NCBI GenBank assembly: GCA_964036195.1
Contig: OZ038459.1
Location: 2,477,206 to 2,541,205 of the forward strand
Direction: 5' to 3'
DNA from: Sphaerolaimus hirsutus
Taxonomy: Eukaryota; Nematoda; Chromadorea; Monhysterida; Sphaerolaimidae
DNA length: 64,000 bases
Within the stretch, counting starts at the first letter, position 1, and each line of letters opens with the position of its first letter. This document shows positions 18,738-29,590 of this stretch, piece by piece. Both the position numbers and the translations under genes were made by a program. The notes under the pieces are model-generated. The model made no database searches and was not told where the DNA came from. It worked only from the letters and a program-made list of their open reading frames with translations.

Positions 18738-21350
18738 TTAGCCTGGATTCCACTGGGTGCTGGAGCTAAGCCTTGCCTTGTGCTTGCGGCACATGCAGGG
18801 TTCGCCCCGAAAGTTGGTCACCAGTTGACCATCGGATTTTCCAGGGTTCACCAACACGAACTCGGCATGTGGTGAAACACGTTTGGCAGAATTGCGAAAA
18901 CATTTGGAGGCAGACTTTTTGCGTGGGGGCCTGCCGTAGACCTTGCTGCCCTTGGCGCGTGGCAGTGTAGCGGGCTTCGACAAGTGTGATTTCCGAATGC
19001 CAGTAATTGGCGCCAATTCACGATGTGATAGTTTAGTGACCACCAATTGTGTTAGCATTTCCCCCTTAGTCGGAGGCCGGCAGGCGCGAATCGATTCACC
19101 CATGGCCCTGGGCGTGAAATTGGCTTCGAGTCGCTGGAGCTCAGAAATGGCTGTGCGATTCATTTTTAATGTGCCGTAGAGTGCCTCGTGGCCAAAAAGA
19201 AGCGGGCTCGATGTGCGCGGGAAGTGTGGTTTTCGTTTAACCACAGCCCAGATGTCTGCCGATTGCTGTTGTCCACCGGGTGTGGTATGCAGCAAATGCA
19301 TTTTGTATAACGCCAAGTGATGCCCCGGAATTGGCTCGCCGGCAGTCCCCAAACCAGAATCAGGGTATGGCCGGTACTTTGCCTTTTCTGTGCTGGCATT
19401 GCACTGTGCGCGTTTCCACACATCCTCGAGCAGATGCTCCTCGATGATGATCCCCTCCTCACAGCCACTATCAAGTGTGCCTGTGAGCGTGCAGCCCATG
19501 AAGTCCACCTTGGCCAGTGGGCGATCACAGTGGGCGTGTCGCACAGTTGACGGGTTCATGGTGCAACCCATCTGCTTGTGAGCTGCGTAGCCGCTAGGGA
19601 ACCACGTTTCAAAATCATCGGGCTCGGGCTCAGAATCGGATGGCGGAGTAGAAACATTTTTAGTCATTTTAGTAGATGGATTACCACTAGGTTCGGTGTC
19701 AGATTCAGGGGCACTATAGATGTGCTCATCCACTTTCAGATTGAGTTTGCCACACTCAATGCGCATATTTTTCTGAGCATCGTGCTCAGTCTTGCCGGCC
19801 TTACGCAGGAAGTCTCGGGCTCGTTCCGCCCGATCCAGTCGATAGGCAGGAGAATCAGGATTCAAATAGCATTTTGCCGGCTCATGCGGCGTGGGTGCAC
19901 GATGCATGAAGTAGGTGCACCATGGACCCTGATGTGTCGTCGGGTCAAATTTTGACTGCCTTTCCCAGCCATCGTTTTGACTGCCAGATCGACCCGAGGC
20001 ATTCATGGATGCAGCCACAGCTGGTGGGTCATTGGACCATCCAGCGTTTCCACCGTTCGACGGATTCGGTGCACGATTAGCATTACGCTGCTCATTTTGT
20101 TCGGCCCGATAATGCAGATTTTCCTCACGCGTGATGTCGAGGCGTCCAACGACATCCGCCAGTTCGATCTGACCATCTTGCCATTTCTCGCGCCACGGAT
20201 ACCAAAGAGACATTGGCAGCATTCCTCCAATCTCGAGGAACAATTTATCGCCAATCATTTTCTCGCGCTGTGAGTCGTCAATCTGCTCACTAATATAGTG
20301 GAATGTGCTGCACAATCTGCTGTACAGGGTGGCCACAGAATCAGTAGGTTTAGCCGAAATTCGATACCACTCAGCGACGGAATGCACCTTGCGGTCCACT
20401 CGAAAAACACGAGCCAATTTGTCGAGAACATAAAGCACGGTATTGCGCTTATCCAGGCGAATAGAAATATAGTGCGCCTGTGCGCTTCCCTTCAAACATT
20501 GCTGGAAAACATTGGTCCAGAACAAATGTTGATATGGTGGGGGAACGTTCAGAGCCTGTAGCGCCACATTGTGAAGCCAAAATTTAAAGGGCCCCGATGG
20601 CGCGCTCGAATCCCCATTGAATGGTGTCTGCTTGCTAGCGACAGTGGCTACATGGCCGCCACTCATGCGATCACTGGATGAAATTTGTGCCAGTGCATCC
20701 ACGAGTGACGGAAAACCATCGGCCGGTGCCATGACGTATTTGTCAACGTAGGCGGCAATTTGGCCGATCAGGCCACCCGGGGCAGACGAAATCGCCTGCA
20801 ATCTACTTTCAGTCGAATCCACCGGCAGGTTGGTGGATGACATTGACGGGGTGCTCGATGAAGCTTGATTCGGCACACCCGATGCAGGCCCCAAGTTTGG
20901 GCTTGCACTTGGATTAGGTGGCACAATGGGTGCCTGTGTCGCTTGCACAGCCGATAGTTGAGTGACTTGCGCCCCAAGCTGCTGGATAGCTGCCAAAAGA
21001 TCAGCCATGACAGGCATGGGAAGTGCCACCACAGGTGGCTGGGCCGCAGGGGCGGAAGGCGGCACAATGCCGTTATTATCACCCGCAGCGGGCGCCACGT
21101 CATCGGGGTCCAGCACCAACTCCAGTGAATCATCGGGATCAGTGAAATATAGATCCATGCAGCGCCATAATTGGCGCACCAATGCCACATTGCTCAAACG
21201 CGGTGGATCGCTAATTGTGGGCCATTCGTCATTATTGTCATCACGATATTGCAGGAGTGTGGTCAGCAACTGCATTAGCTTTTGCCGCTGGCCACGATCG
21301 ATCCACGCTTCGACCATTGGCTCCAACTCGGGGCGCTTGTATTGCGACAT
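18738..21350 (-). CDS. Gag-protease polyprotein of the RT-less LTR element (870 aa)
   Basis: Starts at the ATG at 21350-21348, the first after a leader of about 1,030 nt. Residues about 100-230 are Pro/Ser/Gln-rich linker. About 240-440 match the Gag core of the 59-kb element (GPFKFWLH, FWTNVFQQCL, VLYVLDKLARVF, KMIGDKLF). A CX4HX5HX4C zinc-knuckle-like motif lies near residue 476 (HQGPWCTYFMH). Around residue 627 GTLDSGCEEG is an aspartic-protease active-site motif with Ser in place of Thr (DSG). Similarity to the 59-kb element stops shortly after, and the last ~110 residues are basic and unmatched. There is no RT, and the remaining 273 bp before the LTR hold no other gene. The ORF is intact. 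Role by family: particle shell and its maturation. Confidence 0.85.
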   Translation of the reverse strand: MSQYKRPELEPMVEAWIDRGQRQKLMQLLTTLLQYRDDNNDEWPTISDPPRLSNVALVRQLWRCMDLYFTDPDDSLELVLDPDDVAPAAGDNNGIVPPSAPAAQPPVVALPMPVMADLLAAIQQLGAQVTQLSAVQATQAPIVPPNPSASPNLGPASGVPNQASSSTPSMSSTNLPVDSTESRLQAISSAPGGLIGQIAAYVDKYVMAPADGFPSLVDALAQISSSDRMSGGHVATVASKQTPFNGDSSAPSGPFKFWLHNVALQALNVPPPYQHLFWTNVFQQCLKGSAQAHYISIRLDKRNTVLYVLDKLARVFRVDRKVHSVAEWYRISAKPTDSVATLYSRLCSTFHYISEQIDDSQREKMIGDKLFLEIGGMLPMSLWYPWREKWQDGQIELADVVGRLDITREENLHYRAEQNEQRNANRAPNPSNGGNAGWSNDPPAVAASMNASGRSGSQNDGWERQSKFDPTTHQGPWCTYFMHRAPTPHEPAKCYLNPDSPAYRLDRAERARDFLRKAGKTEHDAQKNMRIECGKLNLKVDEHIYSAPESDTEPSGNPSTKMTKNVSTPPSDSEPEPDDFETWFPSGYAAHKQMGCTMNPSTVRHAHCDRPLAKVDFMGCTLTGTLDSGCEEGIIIEEHLLEDVWKRAQCNASTEKAKYRPYPDSGLGTAGEPIPGHHLALYKMHLLHTTPGGQQQSADIWAVVKRKPHFPRTSSPLLFGHEALYGTLKMNRTAISELQRLEANFTPRAMGESIRACRPPTKGEMLTQLVVTKLSHRELAPITGIRKSHLSKPATLPRAKGSKVYGRPPRKKSASKCFRNSAKRVSPHAEFVLVNPGKSDGQLVTNFRGEPCMCRKHKARLSSSTQWNPG

Positions 21351-22365
21351 TTTCCCAATTGCAAAGCCGCTAAATCAGCACACGCGAAATTTGTGAACAA
21401 TAGTGCTGGAATGGCCAGTAGAGTAGCACCAGGACAATGTGGTGCTATTGTTCCTCAACTGTGCCCGCACAATTTCAGTGCAAAAATGGCACAGGAGTGA
21501 CTCAGTGCAAATAGGCACAGGGTCAAATGGTGCAGTGGCGGTAGGCCAATGTTGCACCAATTGCACTAAGCGAAATATTTGCAAAGTGCAATGACGTGTC
21601 GCGGCAGAAGTGGCACGCCAGTTACGCTGCAGCGATAGGCCGCTACAGCGCCAAAAATGCTGCACTTGCTGCGTCAGCTTCACCAGTGCAAAAACGACGC
21701 ATTAATGGCTGCGTGCAGCTGGGCGAGAGCGTCCCTTTGCTTGGCACGGATCACAAATCGAATTTCGATCAGCCCCAGTGGCTGATTGATAGGTGCAGGT
21801 GCCTCGCAGGACTGTCGCTGGCCCCAGTGGCACAGCGACACAAGAAAAAAAATTTCAATTCTGTCAACCCCAGTGGTTGATCGGGTCGGAAAACCGGCGC
21901 GTAGCGTTGTCGCTACGCCGCTAGCCCCAGTGGCAAAGCGGCACAAAAAAACGATTTCGATCAGCCCCAGTGGCTGATCGAAACGAGCGCTTGGCCGCGC
22001 AGCCCCAGTGGCTGATAAGCGACTGCGGCCCAGAGTCAAGTGCCGCGCAGCACCGAAACGCAGCTGCGAGGCGGATCGTCGCTTGCCCCAGTGGCACAGC
22101 GGCGAAAAAGATAATTCCGATCAGCCCCAGTGGCTGATCGGACTGGAAATGTGGCCGCCGGAATCTGGCGGCGCTGCACCACGGCGAGGTGCGTGGCGGC
22201 GCGTCAAAGTGCGTCGCGACGCGTCGATAAAATGTCGCTGGCCCCAGTGGCTCAGCGACAGCGAAAAAACGTGAATTTCCGGTCAGCCCCAGTGGCTGAT
22301 CGGAAAGCGAGACGGCCAGGCGATCAGGAGCCTGGGATCGAAAAATCTGGGAGCGAAATTAATCG
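21351..22365 (-). ncRNA. Structured 5' leader with ten same-loop hairpins
   Basis: On the plus strand ccccagtgg recurs at 21773, 21822, 21868, 21925, 21965, 22003, 22086, 22125, 22242 and 22287. Nearly every copy is flanked by self-complementary arms: 10 bp at 21955-21983, 9 bp at 22116-22142, 8-9 bp at 21813-21840 and 22233-22260, and 11 bp with one G-T pair at 22276-22306. The 22003 copy has the weakest inner stem. Arms differ between copies while pairing is kept. In the element's RNA the loop reads ccacugggg. The part nearest the ATG (21380-21720) holds other gtgc/gcac hairpins. Confidence 0.8.
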
Positions 22366-22372
22366 CTCCCAG
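22347..22372 (-). other. Hairpin overlapping the primer-binding site
   Basis: ctgggagcga / tcgctcccag form a perfect 10-bp stem with a 6-nt loop. One arm overlaps the second half of the likely primer-binding site. Confidence 0.7.
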
Positions 22373-22383
22373 TACAGTCACCA
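22366..22383 (-). other. Primer-binding site
   Basis: On the minus strand tggtgactgtactgggag directly follows the 5' LTR. TGG pairs with the CCA end of a tRNA. The first six bases match the corresponding site at 59097. The tRNA is not identified. Confidence 0.65.
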
Positions 22384-22886
22384 TGTTACGGCCGCGTAGT
22401 TGCGGTCGTTGATATTTACTTGGTGGGGGTTGATTTGTAGAAGCGGCGGCCCTAATTTCACTCTTTTTAAGTGATCGAGCAAATGCCAGGTAGAAACAAG
22501 CCAAGTCCAACTTTCAAATGACTTCCGGCGCGTTTATTTAGCGATTTCGGTAGGCATTTTAATAGAAAATCGGGGGCGAAAATAGGTAGATTTGAGGGGA
22601 AAATAACGAGTCAAAAATACGAAAACATTGACTGCCAGCCGATGGAAAAAGTCGGCTGGCGATGGAAAGAAAAGGGGGGCACATCTCAAAAGCCTAAAAA
22701 AACACACACAATAGAAAGAGATGCCCTTGTGCGCGGGCACTTATTTAGGTCACACGCAAAGTCGCAACGCTACGCGGCGCGTGTGAAACATAAGCGAGGG
22801 GGGCATGAAACATGTATTTTGAACCTACAGTAAGAATTGAATAAAAATATACCTAAAACAAATGGTGCCGTTACCGCGGCATAACA
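22384..22886 (-). repeat. 5' LTR of the gag-pro element
   Basis: Same 503-bp sequence as 17962-18464. Promoter and polyadenylation functions are expected here by family; no strong TATA box is evident. Confidence 0.9.
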
Positions 22887-22969
22887 CTTCCAGCGGGAAC
22901 CACGCGTGCAGGGTGTAAAGTAACCGGAGTATAACATCCTCCTTAAAGCGTGTGGTAGATTAGTGTACC

Positions 22970-23661
22970 TAGGGATGGAAAAAAGCGCTTTTTTTAACGA
23001 CCCCGCTTTTTTTTAAAAAAACGCGCTTTTTTCGCTTTTTTTCAAAAAATGTCAAGACATTACCTAAAAAGCTCCCAAATATGGTTCTGAGCCAATATAT
23101 ACAGGTATATCAGACAAGTGGTAGTACTTGTGATGATATATAGTCATAGAATGGCTGTGTAATCATGAGGTAGCATTAAAAGTCCTGATTTCTGCTGAAA
23201 AAATCCAATTTTATGTTGACTCGTTATGTATGTTTGTGAATGTTTCGTGACTTCTAGTGAAGTTGAGCATGGGATAGTTCTTGGCTATAAATATGGCTAT
23301 AAGAGAAGGCTAATACATGACACTGATGTTTCACACTGTAGAAAAGTGTGTTGAAGCACATTGGCTGGATATTATATACTTGACTGACATATCACAACTT
23401 ATTTTTACATGATACCATGCAGGAATAGAAGCAATGGCACTAAAAATGCCACAGTACCAATGAAAACAACCACCAATGGCAATTTGCATGCGGAATTGCG
23501 CGCTCGCGCTCGACAAAATTGCAAAATACCTAGTGCATAGGTACAAAAAATTTTGCCAGCGCTTTTTTTTTAAAAAAGCGCTGGGACACTTGCTCTTTTT
23601 TTAAAAAAAAGCGGCGTTTTAAAAAAAAATAGCGCTTGAAAAAAAACGCTGGCCATCCCTA
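22970..23661. mobile_element. Complete 'gcgctttttt' element, TAGGGATGG ends
   Basis: Ends tagggatggaaaaaagcgc / gcgctggccatcccta-type (to 23661). Core 23040-23560 is the inverted counterpart of 1-540. Flanks agtgtacc / agactacc agree only partly, so the target duplication is unclear. 23686-23812 is a cctcgaaataccccc copy; 23813-24259 shows nothing recognised. Confidence 0.7.
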
Positions 23662-24259
23662 GACTACCATTAGTTACCATATTTCATCTAATATAACGGC
23701 GAGGCATTTCTTGTGAAATAATAACCCCCCCCCCTCGTTTGACCCCCCCCTCTCGGGACCACTATGAAACAATCACCCCCGGGGGGTATTTCGAGGAAAT
23801 ACGGTATCTCTTAATAATGTCCAAAACTCAACGTGCACGATCCAGCGTTGCCGGGGTTTCGATTTTTCGATGAAATTTAAATGTAAAATCAGTTGGAAAC
23901 ATAAAGTTGGAGATATCCACTTTTATGTAATCAATTTCGCGGTAAACTTTTATTTTTGAATTTTACGTTAAGCGGTAATTCCAGCTTATGTATTTACACC
24001 GACTCAAAACTCACAATCCCTGACCATCCAAGGGGAGACGGAACGAACTTTCCCGACAGCCCAATATTCTTTTTATTTCCTTTCGGAGCCCTTTGGATGT
24101 TGCCCATTAAATTCTAGTTTTTCCTTTGTGCATTTTAGGGCACATTATACACGGTCCTACACAACAGTTGACAGACGAAATTTAGGAAACTGATGTTGCA
24201 AATTCAAATGAGTTCACTGCAATGTATCATTTTTGAACCCCATCGGCAGTAGTTGTCAG

Positions 24260-25891
24260 CAGAGTTGTTAACAGTACGGATCTTTTTTCAAAATAAACAT
24301 AAATGTAACACATTTTTATTTTACCCACTGCTGAGTACAGAAAATGTAAAATATTGTTACATTTTATAAATGGTGACTAGGTAAATTACTTTTCCTTTGG
24401 AGAAAATGTAAAAGCGAGTATTTTTCTCACGGAAAATGTAAAAGTGAGTATTTTTTCACACAGAGAGCATATAAGTGAGTATAAAGGACATGAAAGATGT
24501 GTTTTTCTATTGATAAGTATTTCTTATAAATATTTATGCCATTATCAAGGTTTCTTTGATCTTTGGGCAATGCCGGTAAATGCCACTTGAAATACGTTTT
24601 CTTTAGTTGCATATAGTGATGGAAAAGCGCCAGAAAAAAGGGCGCCAAGCGCCAAGAGCGCCACAGAAAAAGGGCGTCAGGCGCCAAGGGCGCTTTTCTA
24701 AGCACCGCGCGAGCACCGGGCGCCACCGGAAGAGGGCGCCATGGCGCCATTTGAAGAATAGGGCGCCTGAATAAATAAGTGCATACGTAAAATACGCCAT
24801 ACGACACCCTGCGTGTGCTAAACGTGTTTATACAGAACCCTAGTACACGCATTCACTACTTAATTCGCGTTCTCCAGGATGCAATGGACAAAAACAACAC
24901 TAGCAACAAAAAATTGAAGTAAAATCCACATGACGAATTCTAACATTCTAACAATGGCGCTCCACACGCTGGAAACGCTGGAATGTCAACTGGTTTGGAG
25001 TCAACTCATTTTAGCTGAATTGAGGTAGCAGGATTATTTTCAAGTGCATATGTGGCAATGTCGAAAAGGAATCAATATTGCCATGTGCATTTGAACATGG
25101 TTTCGCGACCCATAAACGAAAATCTTGATGATAACCATTCGACCAGTTGACATTGGGATGTCAACTGATGTCAACTGCACCAACCGGTTTTCATCAAGAT
25201 TTCAGTTTATGGGTTGCGAAACCGTGTTCAAATGCACATGGCAATATTGATTCCGTTTCGACATTGCCGCATGTGCACTTGAAATTGTCATGCAACCAAA
25301 ATTGAGCTAAAATCGAGTTGACACTGAAACCAGTTGACATTCCAGCGTGTGGAGCGCCAAAATGGACATTGTCATTTGACAACAATCCATTCACTTCAAA
25401 TAGACTTTTCCAATCAATGTTTCATTGAAATTTCCCGGACAAAAAATGGAATTGCAACCATTTGAATCCATTGATTTATGGTTTTGCAAGTTCAACGGTC
25501 CATCATTATCGTCTTCTGATCTGTCAGACACATCTGATGAACCGTTGGCCGTTGCACAAAAGATTTCCACCCACTCACACCACTTCGTCCATTTTTCTGG
25601 CGAATTTAGAACATCCACGGATGCATTTTTCATCTTTTTTCCATTTTTACAGCACTCGTCTTGAAACCCTGCTGGCGCCCTTTTAAAGCAGGGCGCCATG
25701 GCGCGGCGCCCTTTGGCGCCCTCAAATGGCGCCAGCGCCTTGGCGCCATTCCATCACTAGTTGCATACTTTCTAAAAGTATGCTTAAAGATGAGTACCGG
25801 TATTTTCTCAGGAAACGTAAACGTTTTTACTCAGTAATCGAGTATAGGTACATATTTATAGCGTAAATGTAAACACGTTTTAACAACTACG
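24260..25891. mobile_element. CAGAGTTGTT-ended element enclosing another element
   Basis: Left end cagagttgttaacagtac, right end cgttttaacaactacg, flanks gttgtcag / gttgacat (6 of 8). gtaaaagtgagta words lie inside both ends. The complete TAGTGATGG element 24614-25759 is inserted within it. Confidence 0.6.
24614..25759. mobile_element. hAT-like non-autonomous element, TAGTGATGG ends, word ggcgcc
   Basis: Ends tagtgatggaaaagcgcc / ggcgccattccatcacta, flanked by the exact repeat gttgcata (24606-24613 and 25760-25767). Subterminal ggcgcc arrays. The middle (about 24955-25370) is an inverted repeat including gctggaatgtcaactggttt and its complement. No transposase ORF. Confidence 0.88.
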
Positions 25892-26226
25892 GTTGACATA
25901 CTCTTCATTCCGGTGAACTCAGACCTGTTCAAAGCTGATTTATCAGTTTCCGAAATTTCCCTGTTAAACGTTGATGCAGCGTCCATCCATCTTTCATTGG
26001 TTTTCCAACTTTTATGGGATGTATACCTGTTGTTTGCATCATTTTTTCAAAGATTATTTTTTATAGTTTTTGGAGAAAAAATTCAAAATTTGTACGTGCG
26101 GAAATAGTATTTAGGTATCTTCAAAGGTCGTGCGTGATTTTAAAAATTTGAGCAAATCGCGTGCACACCTAATTTTCTACATTCAAACGAGTTGTATTGC
26201 GACTGCGCACACTGGTTGTCAACTGG

Positions 26227-26414
26227 GGGCAGTCCCAAGCCCTGTAAAGTGTAAAGTAAAGTGTCAAATGTAAAGTCGAATGCAAAGTAAAGTGTCAATC
26301 AAAACGAAAAAGAAAAGATTTTATTACTGAACTTTGCATGACAATTGACAGTTTACTTTGCATTTGACTTTACATTTGACACTTTACTTTACACTTTACA
26401 GGGCTTGGGACTGC
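26227..26414. mobile_element. Complete 'gtaaagtg' hairpin element
   Basis: Arms of about 60 bp: cagtcccaagccctgtaaag... mirrored by ...ctttacagggcttgggactg. The interior is gtaaagtgt words. Half or decayed copies at 1288, 3030, 13405 and 58140. Confidence 0.85.
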
Positions 26415-26600
26415 CACCTGGTTTACATATCAATTCAGATTTCGGTTGACGTGTTGTAGGACAAGTTTCAAGTTCACACGCGGCAATGTGCAAAAGTAAA
26501 TAAATACCATATTTTCTCTAAATACCGCAGGGGGTTTATGTAAATTGCAAATTTTGTGGGGGTTTTTCGAAGGGGATTTCAAGGTCCTAAATCGGCTACT

Positions 26601-26827
26601 TAATGCCGCTGCACACACTAGTTTACTAACGGAAAACTAAGAATTTGGTAAACTCTTTTTTTAGTTTCCTAGCGTATCTGAGTTTACCGGAATGTTTTTT
26701 TCAATCTCCGTCAACTGTAGTTGACGAACAGCACATTTCGGTAAACTCAGATGCGCTCAGAAGCCGAGAAATGAGTTTACCAAATTCTTAGTTTACCGTT
26801 AGTAAACTAGTGTGTGCAGCGGCATTA
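26601..26827. mobile_element. Palindromic 'ctagtttac' element
   Basis: taatgccgctgcacacacta at the left is mirrored exactly at the right (26807-26827), with long pairing inward (gtttactaacggaaaactaa). Related copy at 27350-27546; ends of the same type near 50150 and 52125, and a decayed copy near 2640-2740. Confidence 0.85.
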
Positions 26828-27349
26828 CTCTTTATACGCGTGCTTTCGCGAAGAGCTGGCCGGAATTCCCATACAAAATAAAGTTTCATTTCCAAAAATG
26901 CATACGTGAATTTCCAAATCTATTTTGCACTATACATCAAATATGCGTGTATATATTGATCTGAAAATTCAGATAGAGGTTCTTTCAGACACGGGCTTTG
27001 CAGTCGTGTATTTCGTTGTTGCCTAAGATGCACCGTTAAGAAGTTATTTAACATTTAATTTCAAATGTTCAGATTTGTTCCCAATTTTGGGTGTTTTACA
27101 AAATCTCACATAACTCCCTAAATATTTCCCGGCCAACAAAATTTGTGGTCACAAACATTGTAGAGAAATGTTGGATCTATCTGAAAAGTGCAAGGCAAGC
27201 TTTGTCGCCCAAACATAGCGCCGTCGGGCCATCGTCAAACTTTAAAATGCGATTTTGAAAAATTGAAAATTGTGGATATATGCGTTTTTGGAATGAAACT
27301 CCCCATGTGCGGATGCATACTTTGCGGTCCGTAGTAAAATCTTATTGGT

Positions 27350-27546
27350 GCTGCACACACTAGTTTACTGCCTGATTTTGGTAAACTCATAAATCGGCTT
27401 TGAACGCATTTGAGTTTACCAGAATGAGGTGTCTTTCAACTGCAGTTGATGGAGATTAAGAATAAATCATTCCAGTAAACTCAAATGCGTTCAAACTCTA
27501 TTTATGAGTTTACCAAAATCCGGCAGTAAACTAGTGTGCACACACG
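27350..27546. mobile_element. Second palindromic 'ctagtttac' element
   Basis: gctgcacacactagtttact is mirrored by agtaaactagtgtgcacaca. gtttaccagaatg and gagtttacc words inside. 26828-27349 has no recognised feature. Confidence 0.8.
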
Positions 27547-27555
27547 CAACATGGT

Positions 27556-27972
27556 AAATACCGTATTTCCTCGATTTACCCCCCCCCTTTGAATTAACCC
27601 CTCCCTCGAAATACCCCCAGGGGTTTTTGAGCTGGGGAAAAATTAACCCCCCCTCGAAATACCCCCGTCTGGAATTATGTACATAATGTATGCAATGTAC
27701 ATGGTGTATATATCGGTCGCAGTTTTCGTCGCAGCTACACATGTACTAGTTTGTGTAGTGATGTACGTTAATATGTCCAAATATACCTTACTTGGACACG
27801 TTGATTGCCTGTTTTGCGTACATAAAAGTGTTCTCTTTACTATGAATTTCGTGAAAATTTCTGACGAAACAATAAACCCCCCTCGAATAAGCCCCCCCTC
27901 GAAATACCCCCCTCAAAATTTCCACTCTGAAAAAATAAACCCCCTGGGCGTATTTCGAGGAAATACGGTATG
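27556..27972. repeat. Two 'cctcgaaataccccc' elements
   Basis: taccgtatttcctcgatttac at the left and gtatttcgaggaaatacggta at 27951-27971, with C-run blocks. A segment near 27650-27750 (cgtctggaat, gtcgcagctacacatg) recurs at 58585-58665. 27973-28670 has no recognised feature. Confidence 0.65.
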
Positions 27973-28674
27973 GCAAATACGCATCAGCGATTTTTCCAAC
28001 TAGCCAAACAACCACTAATTTAAGTTATTTGTCACGGCATGTTATTTTCATAAAAGTAGATTGCATATTTTATCGTCTCACATAATGTCTAGACACCATT
28101 TTTTACGTTCTAGTTACTGGTCACCATGGGTCTACGTGCCCTTCCCAACACATTTGAACAAATACCCAGCGGCATGTAACGCGTGTGATAGTTCCTAATT
28201 ATGTGTTTTACGCTGTCACTTTTTGTCCTTGTAAATTGCTTTAGTAGCGACTAGTGCTAGAAATGACACCGGAAAATGCGACACCGCAACGGACCGGTAC
28301 CGGTTTGTTAGTGTCTTGAAAAATAGCATTGAAACAATTTTAGGGAGATTTATTTTTTAAATTATTAGATAAAAGAAAAATATTTATGAACTATTTTATA
28401 CTTTAATTTTTTGCAGAGAGATTGACCTATATTTTCTTTCTAATAGAGATATTAAAAATATCACGTCCATTTGCATTTTTTGGTCTTTCTCAGAGCGATC
28501 TAATTATATTTTCTTTTTGGGAGATTTTCAAGTGTGAGAGCAGTGTTGATTTGCATCTGTCTGTGATGCCATAAATGTAACGTTTCGGATAGCATTAGGA
28601 GCTGCTATAAACATTGTTCGAAAATTCTCACATTCGCTTCAACCTCTCAGCCCACGATGGCCCAATAGCAGAGT

Positions 28675-28950
28675 TGCTAAAAGTACTGAACTTTCTTCAA
28701 AGTATATGTGTATGAAAAATACGTTTTTCACTCACCGCTGAGTACAGAAAATGTAAAATACTTTTTTATCCATACTCAAGAGTACATGCGAGTAAAATAC
28801 TATGTTCCTAAAAAATGTAAAAGTGAGTACTTTTCCCAAGAAAATGTAAAAGTCAGTACTTTTCTTCATAGAATATGTAAAAGTGGGTACTTTTTCACAT
28901 AAAATGTAAAAGCTACTACTTTTTACACTGAGGATGATTTTTGCACTAGA
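28675..28950. repeat. Partial CAGAGTTG-family element
   Basis: Left end cagagttgctaaaagtactg followed by gtaaaagtgagtac words. No matching right end found. Confidence 0.55.
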
Positions 28951-29142
28951 AAACGTTTACCGTTTACCGTTAAATCAAGTGCCCTTTACCACTGCTAAAG
29001 AACATGTGGCAAAATAAAACATTTCGTATGTGATCGGTGCCGTGCGAATGAGAAAACAAGCATGTAAATAATATTCCGCACGTCGGCATAAAGTGCTGGC
29101 GATATGAGAAAATGATGAAATGAACCGGCTGAAATTATCGTA

Positions 29143-29590
29143 TACCGTATTTCTTCTAATAGGAGAGCGCCGTTCTATTTATTTCGTCAACAGTTTTACC
29201 TGCCGTTCTATTAGAGGTGCCGTTCTATCGGAGGCTGCCGTTCTTTTTTTCACCAATATTTTTCAGACATTTTTCATTTTAACATAGTGTTTTCAATGAA
29301 AAATGAACAACATTTTACGGTAAGTGCATCCATTCAAACAAAACCAAATGTGAAAATGACCTTAAATCATAGTTCTGAACAACATGGATGTTCTAACCAC
29401 CCATTTTTCAAATATTTGTGTGTTCTGGCGCTCTTCCAACGTAATTTCTACCTGCCGTTCTATTGGAGGTGCCGTTCTATTGGAGGCTGCCGTTCTATTA
29501 ATTTCGTGAATGCAAAAAAGTGCCAAAACCTGCCGTTATATTGGAGGTGCCGTTCTATTGAAGGTATGCCGTTCTATTAGAAGAAATACC
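29143..29590. repeat. Foldback with 17-bp tandem repeats
   Basis: Left end taccgtatttcttctaatag, right end ctattagaagaaata, with units of tgccgttctattggagg between. The end text resembles the cctcgaaataccccc family only in its first bases (taccgtattt). Confidence 0.7.

Larger units (their letters stand above)
17962..22886 (-). mobile_element. RT-less Ty3/Gypsy-related LTR element (gag-pro only)
   Basis: Two 503-bp LTRs in which I see no difference, TG...CA ends, and flanks cttc on both sides (or acttc if the LTR ends in ...ataac). A TGG primer-binding site follows the 5' LTR, and a purine tract precedes the 3' LTR, all on the minus strand. The only long ORF encodes Gag plus a protease-like domain. 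There is no RT, RNase H or integrase, so it cannot reverse-transcribe itself. The Gag is clearly related to that of the element at 59 kb. LTR identity and an intact ORF suggest recent mobilisation in trans. Confidence 0.88.

Noticed and set aside
21766-22306. CRISPR-like array
   Set aside because: The repeated unit is a 9-base loop with variable complementary arms and irregular spacing (38-117 bp), in a eukaryotic LTR element. It is not a repeat-spacer array.
22970-23661. Exact 8-bp target duplication for the gcgctttttt element
   Set aside because: The flanks match at most 6 of 8 bases whichever end is chosen, so I did not claim a duplication.
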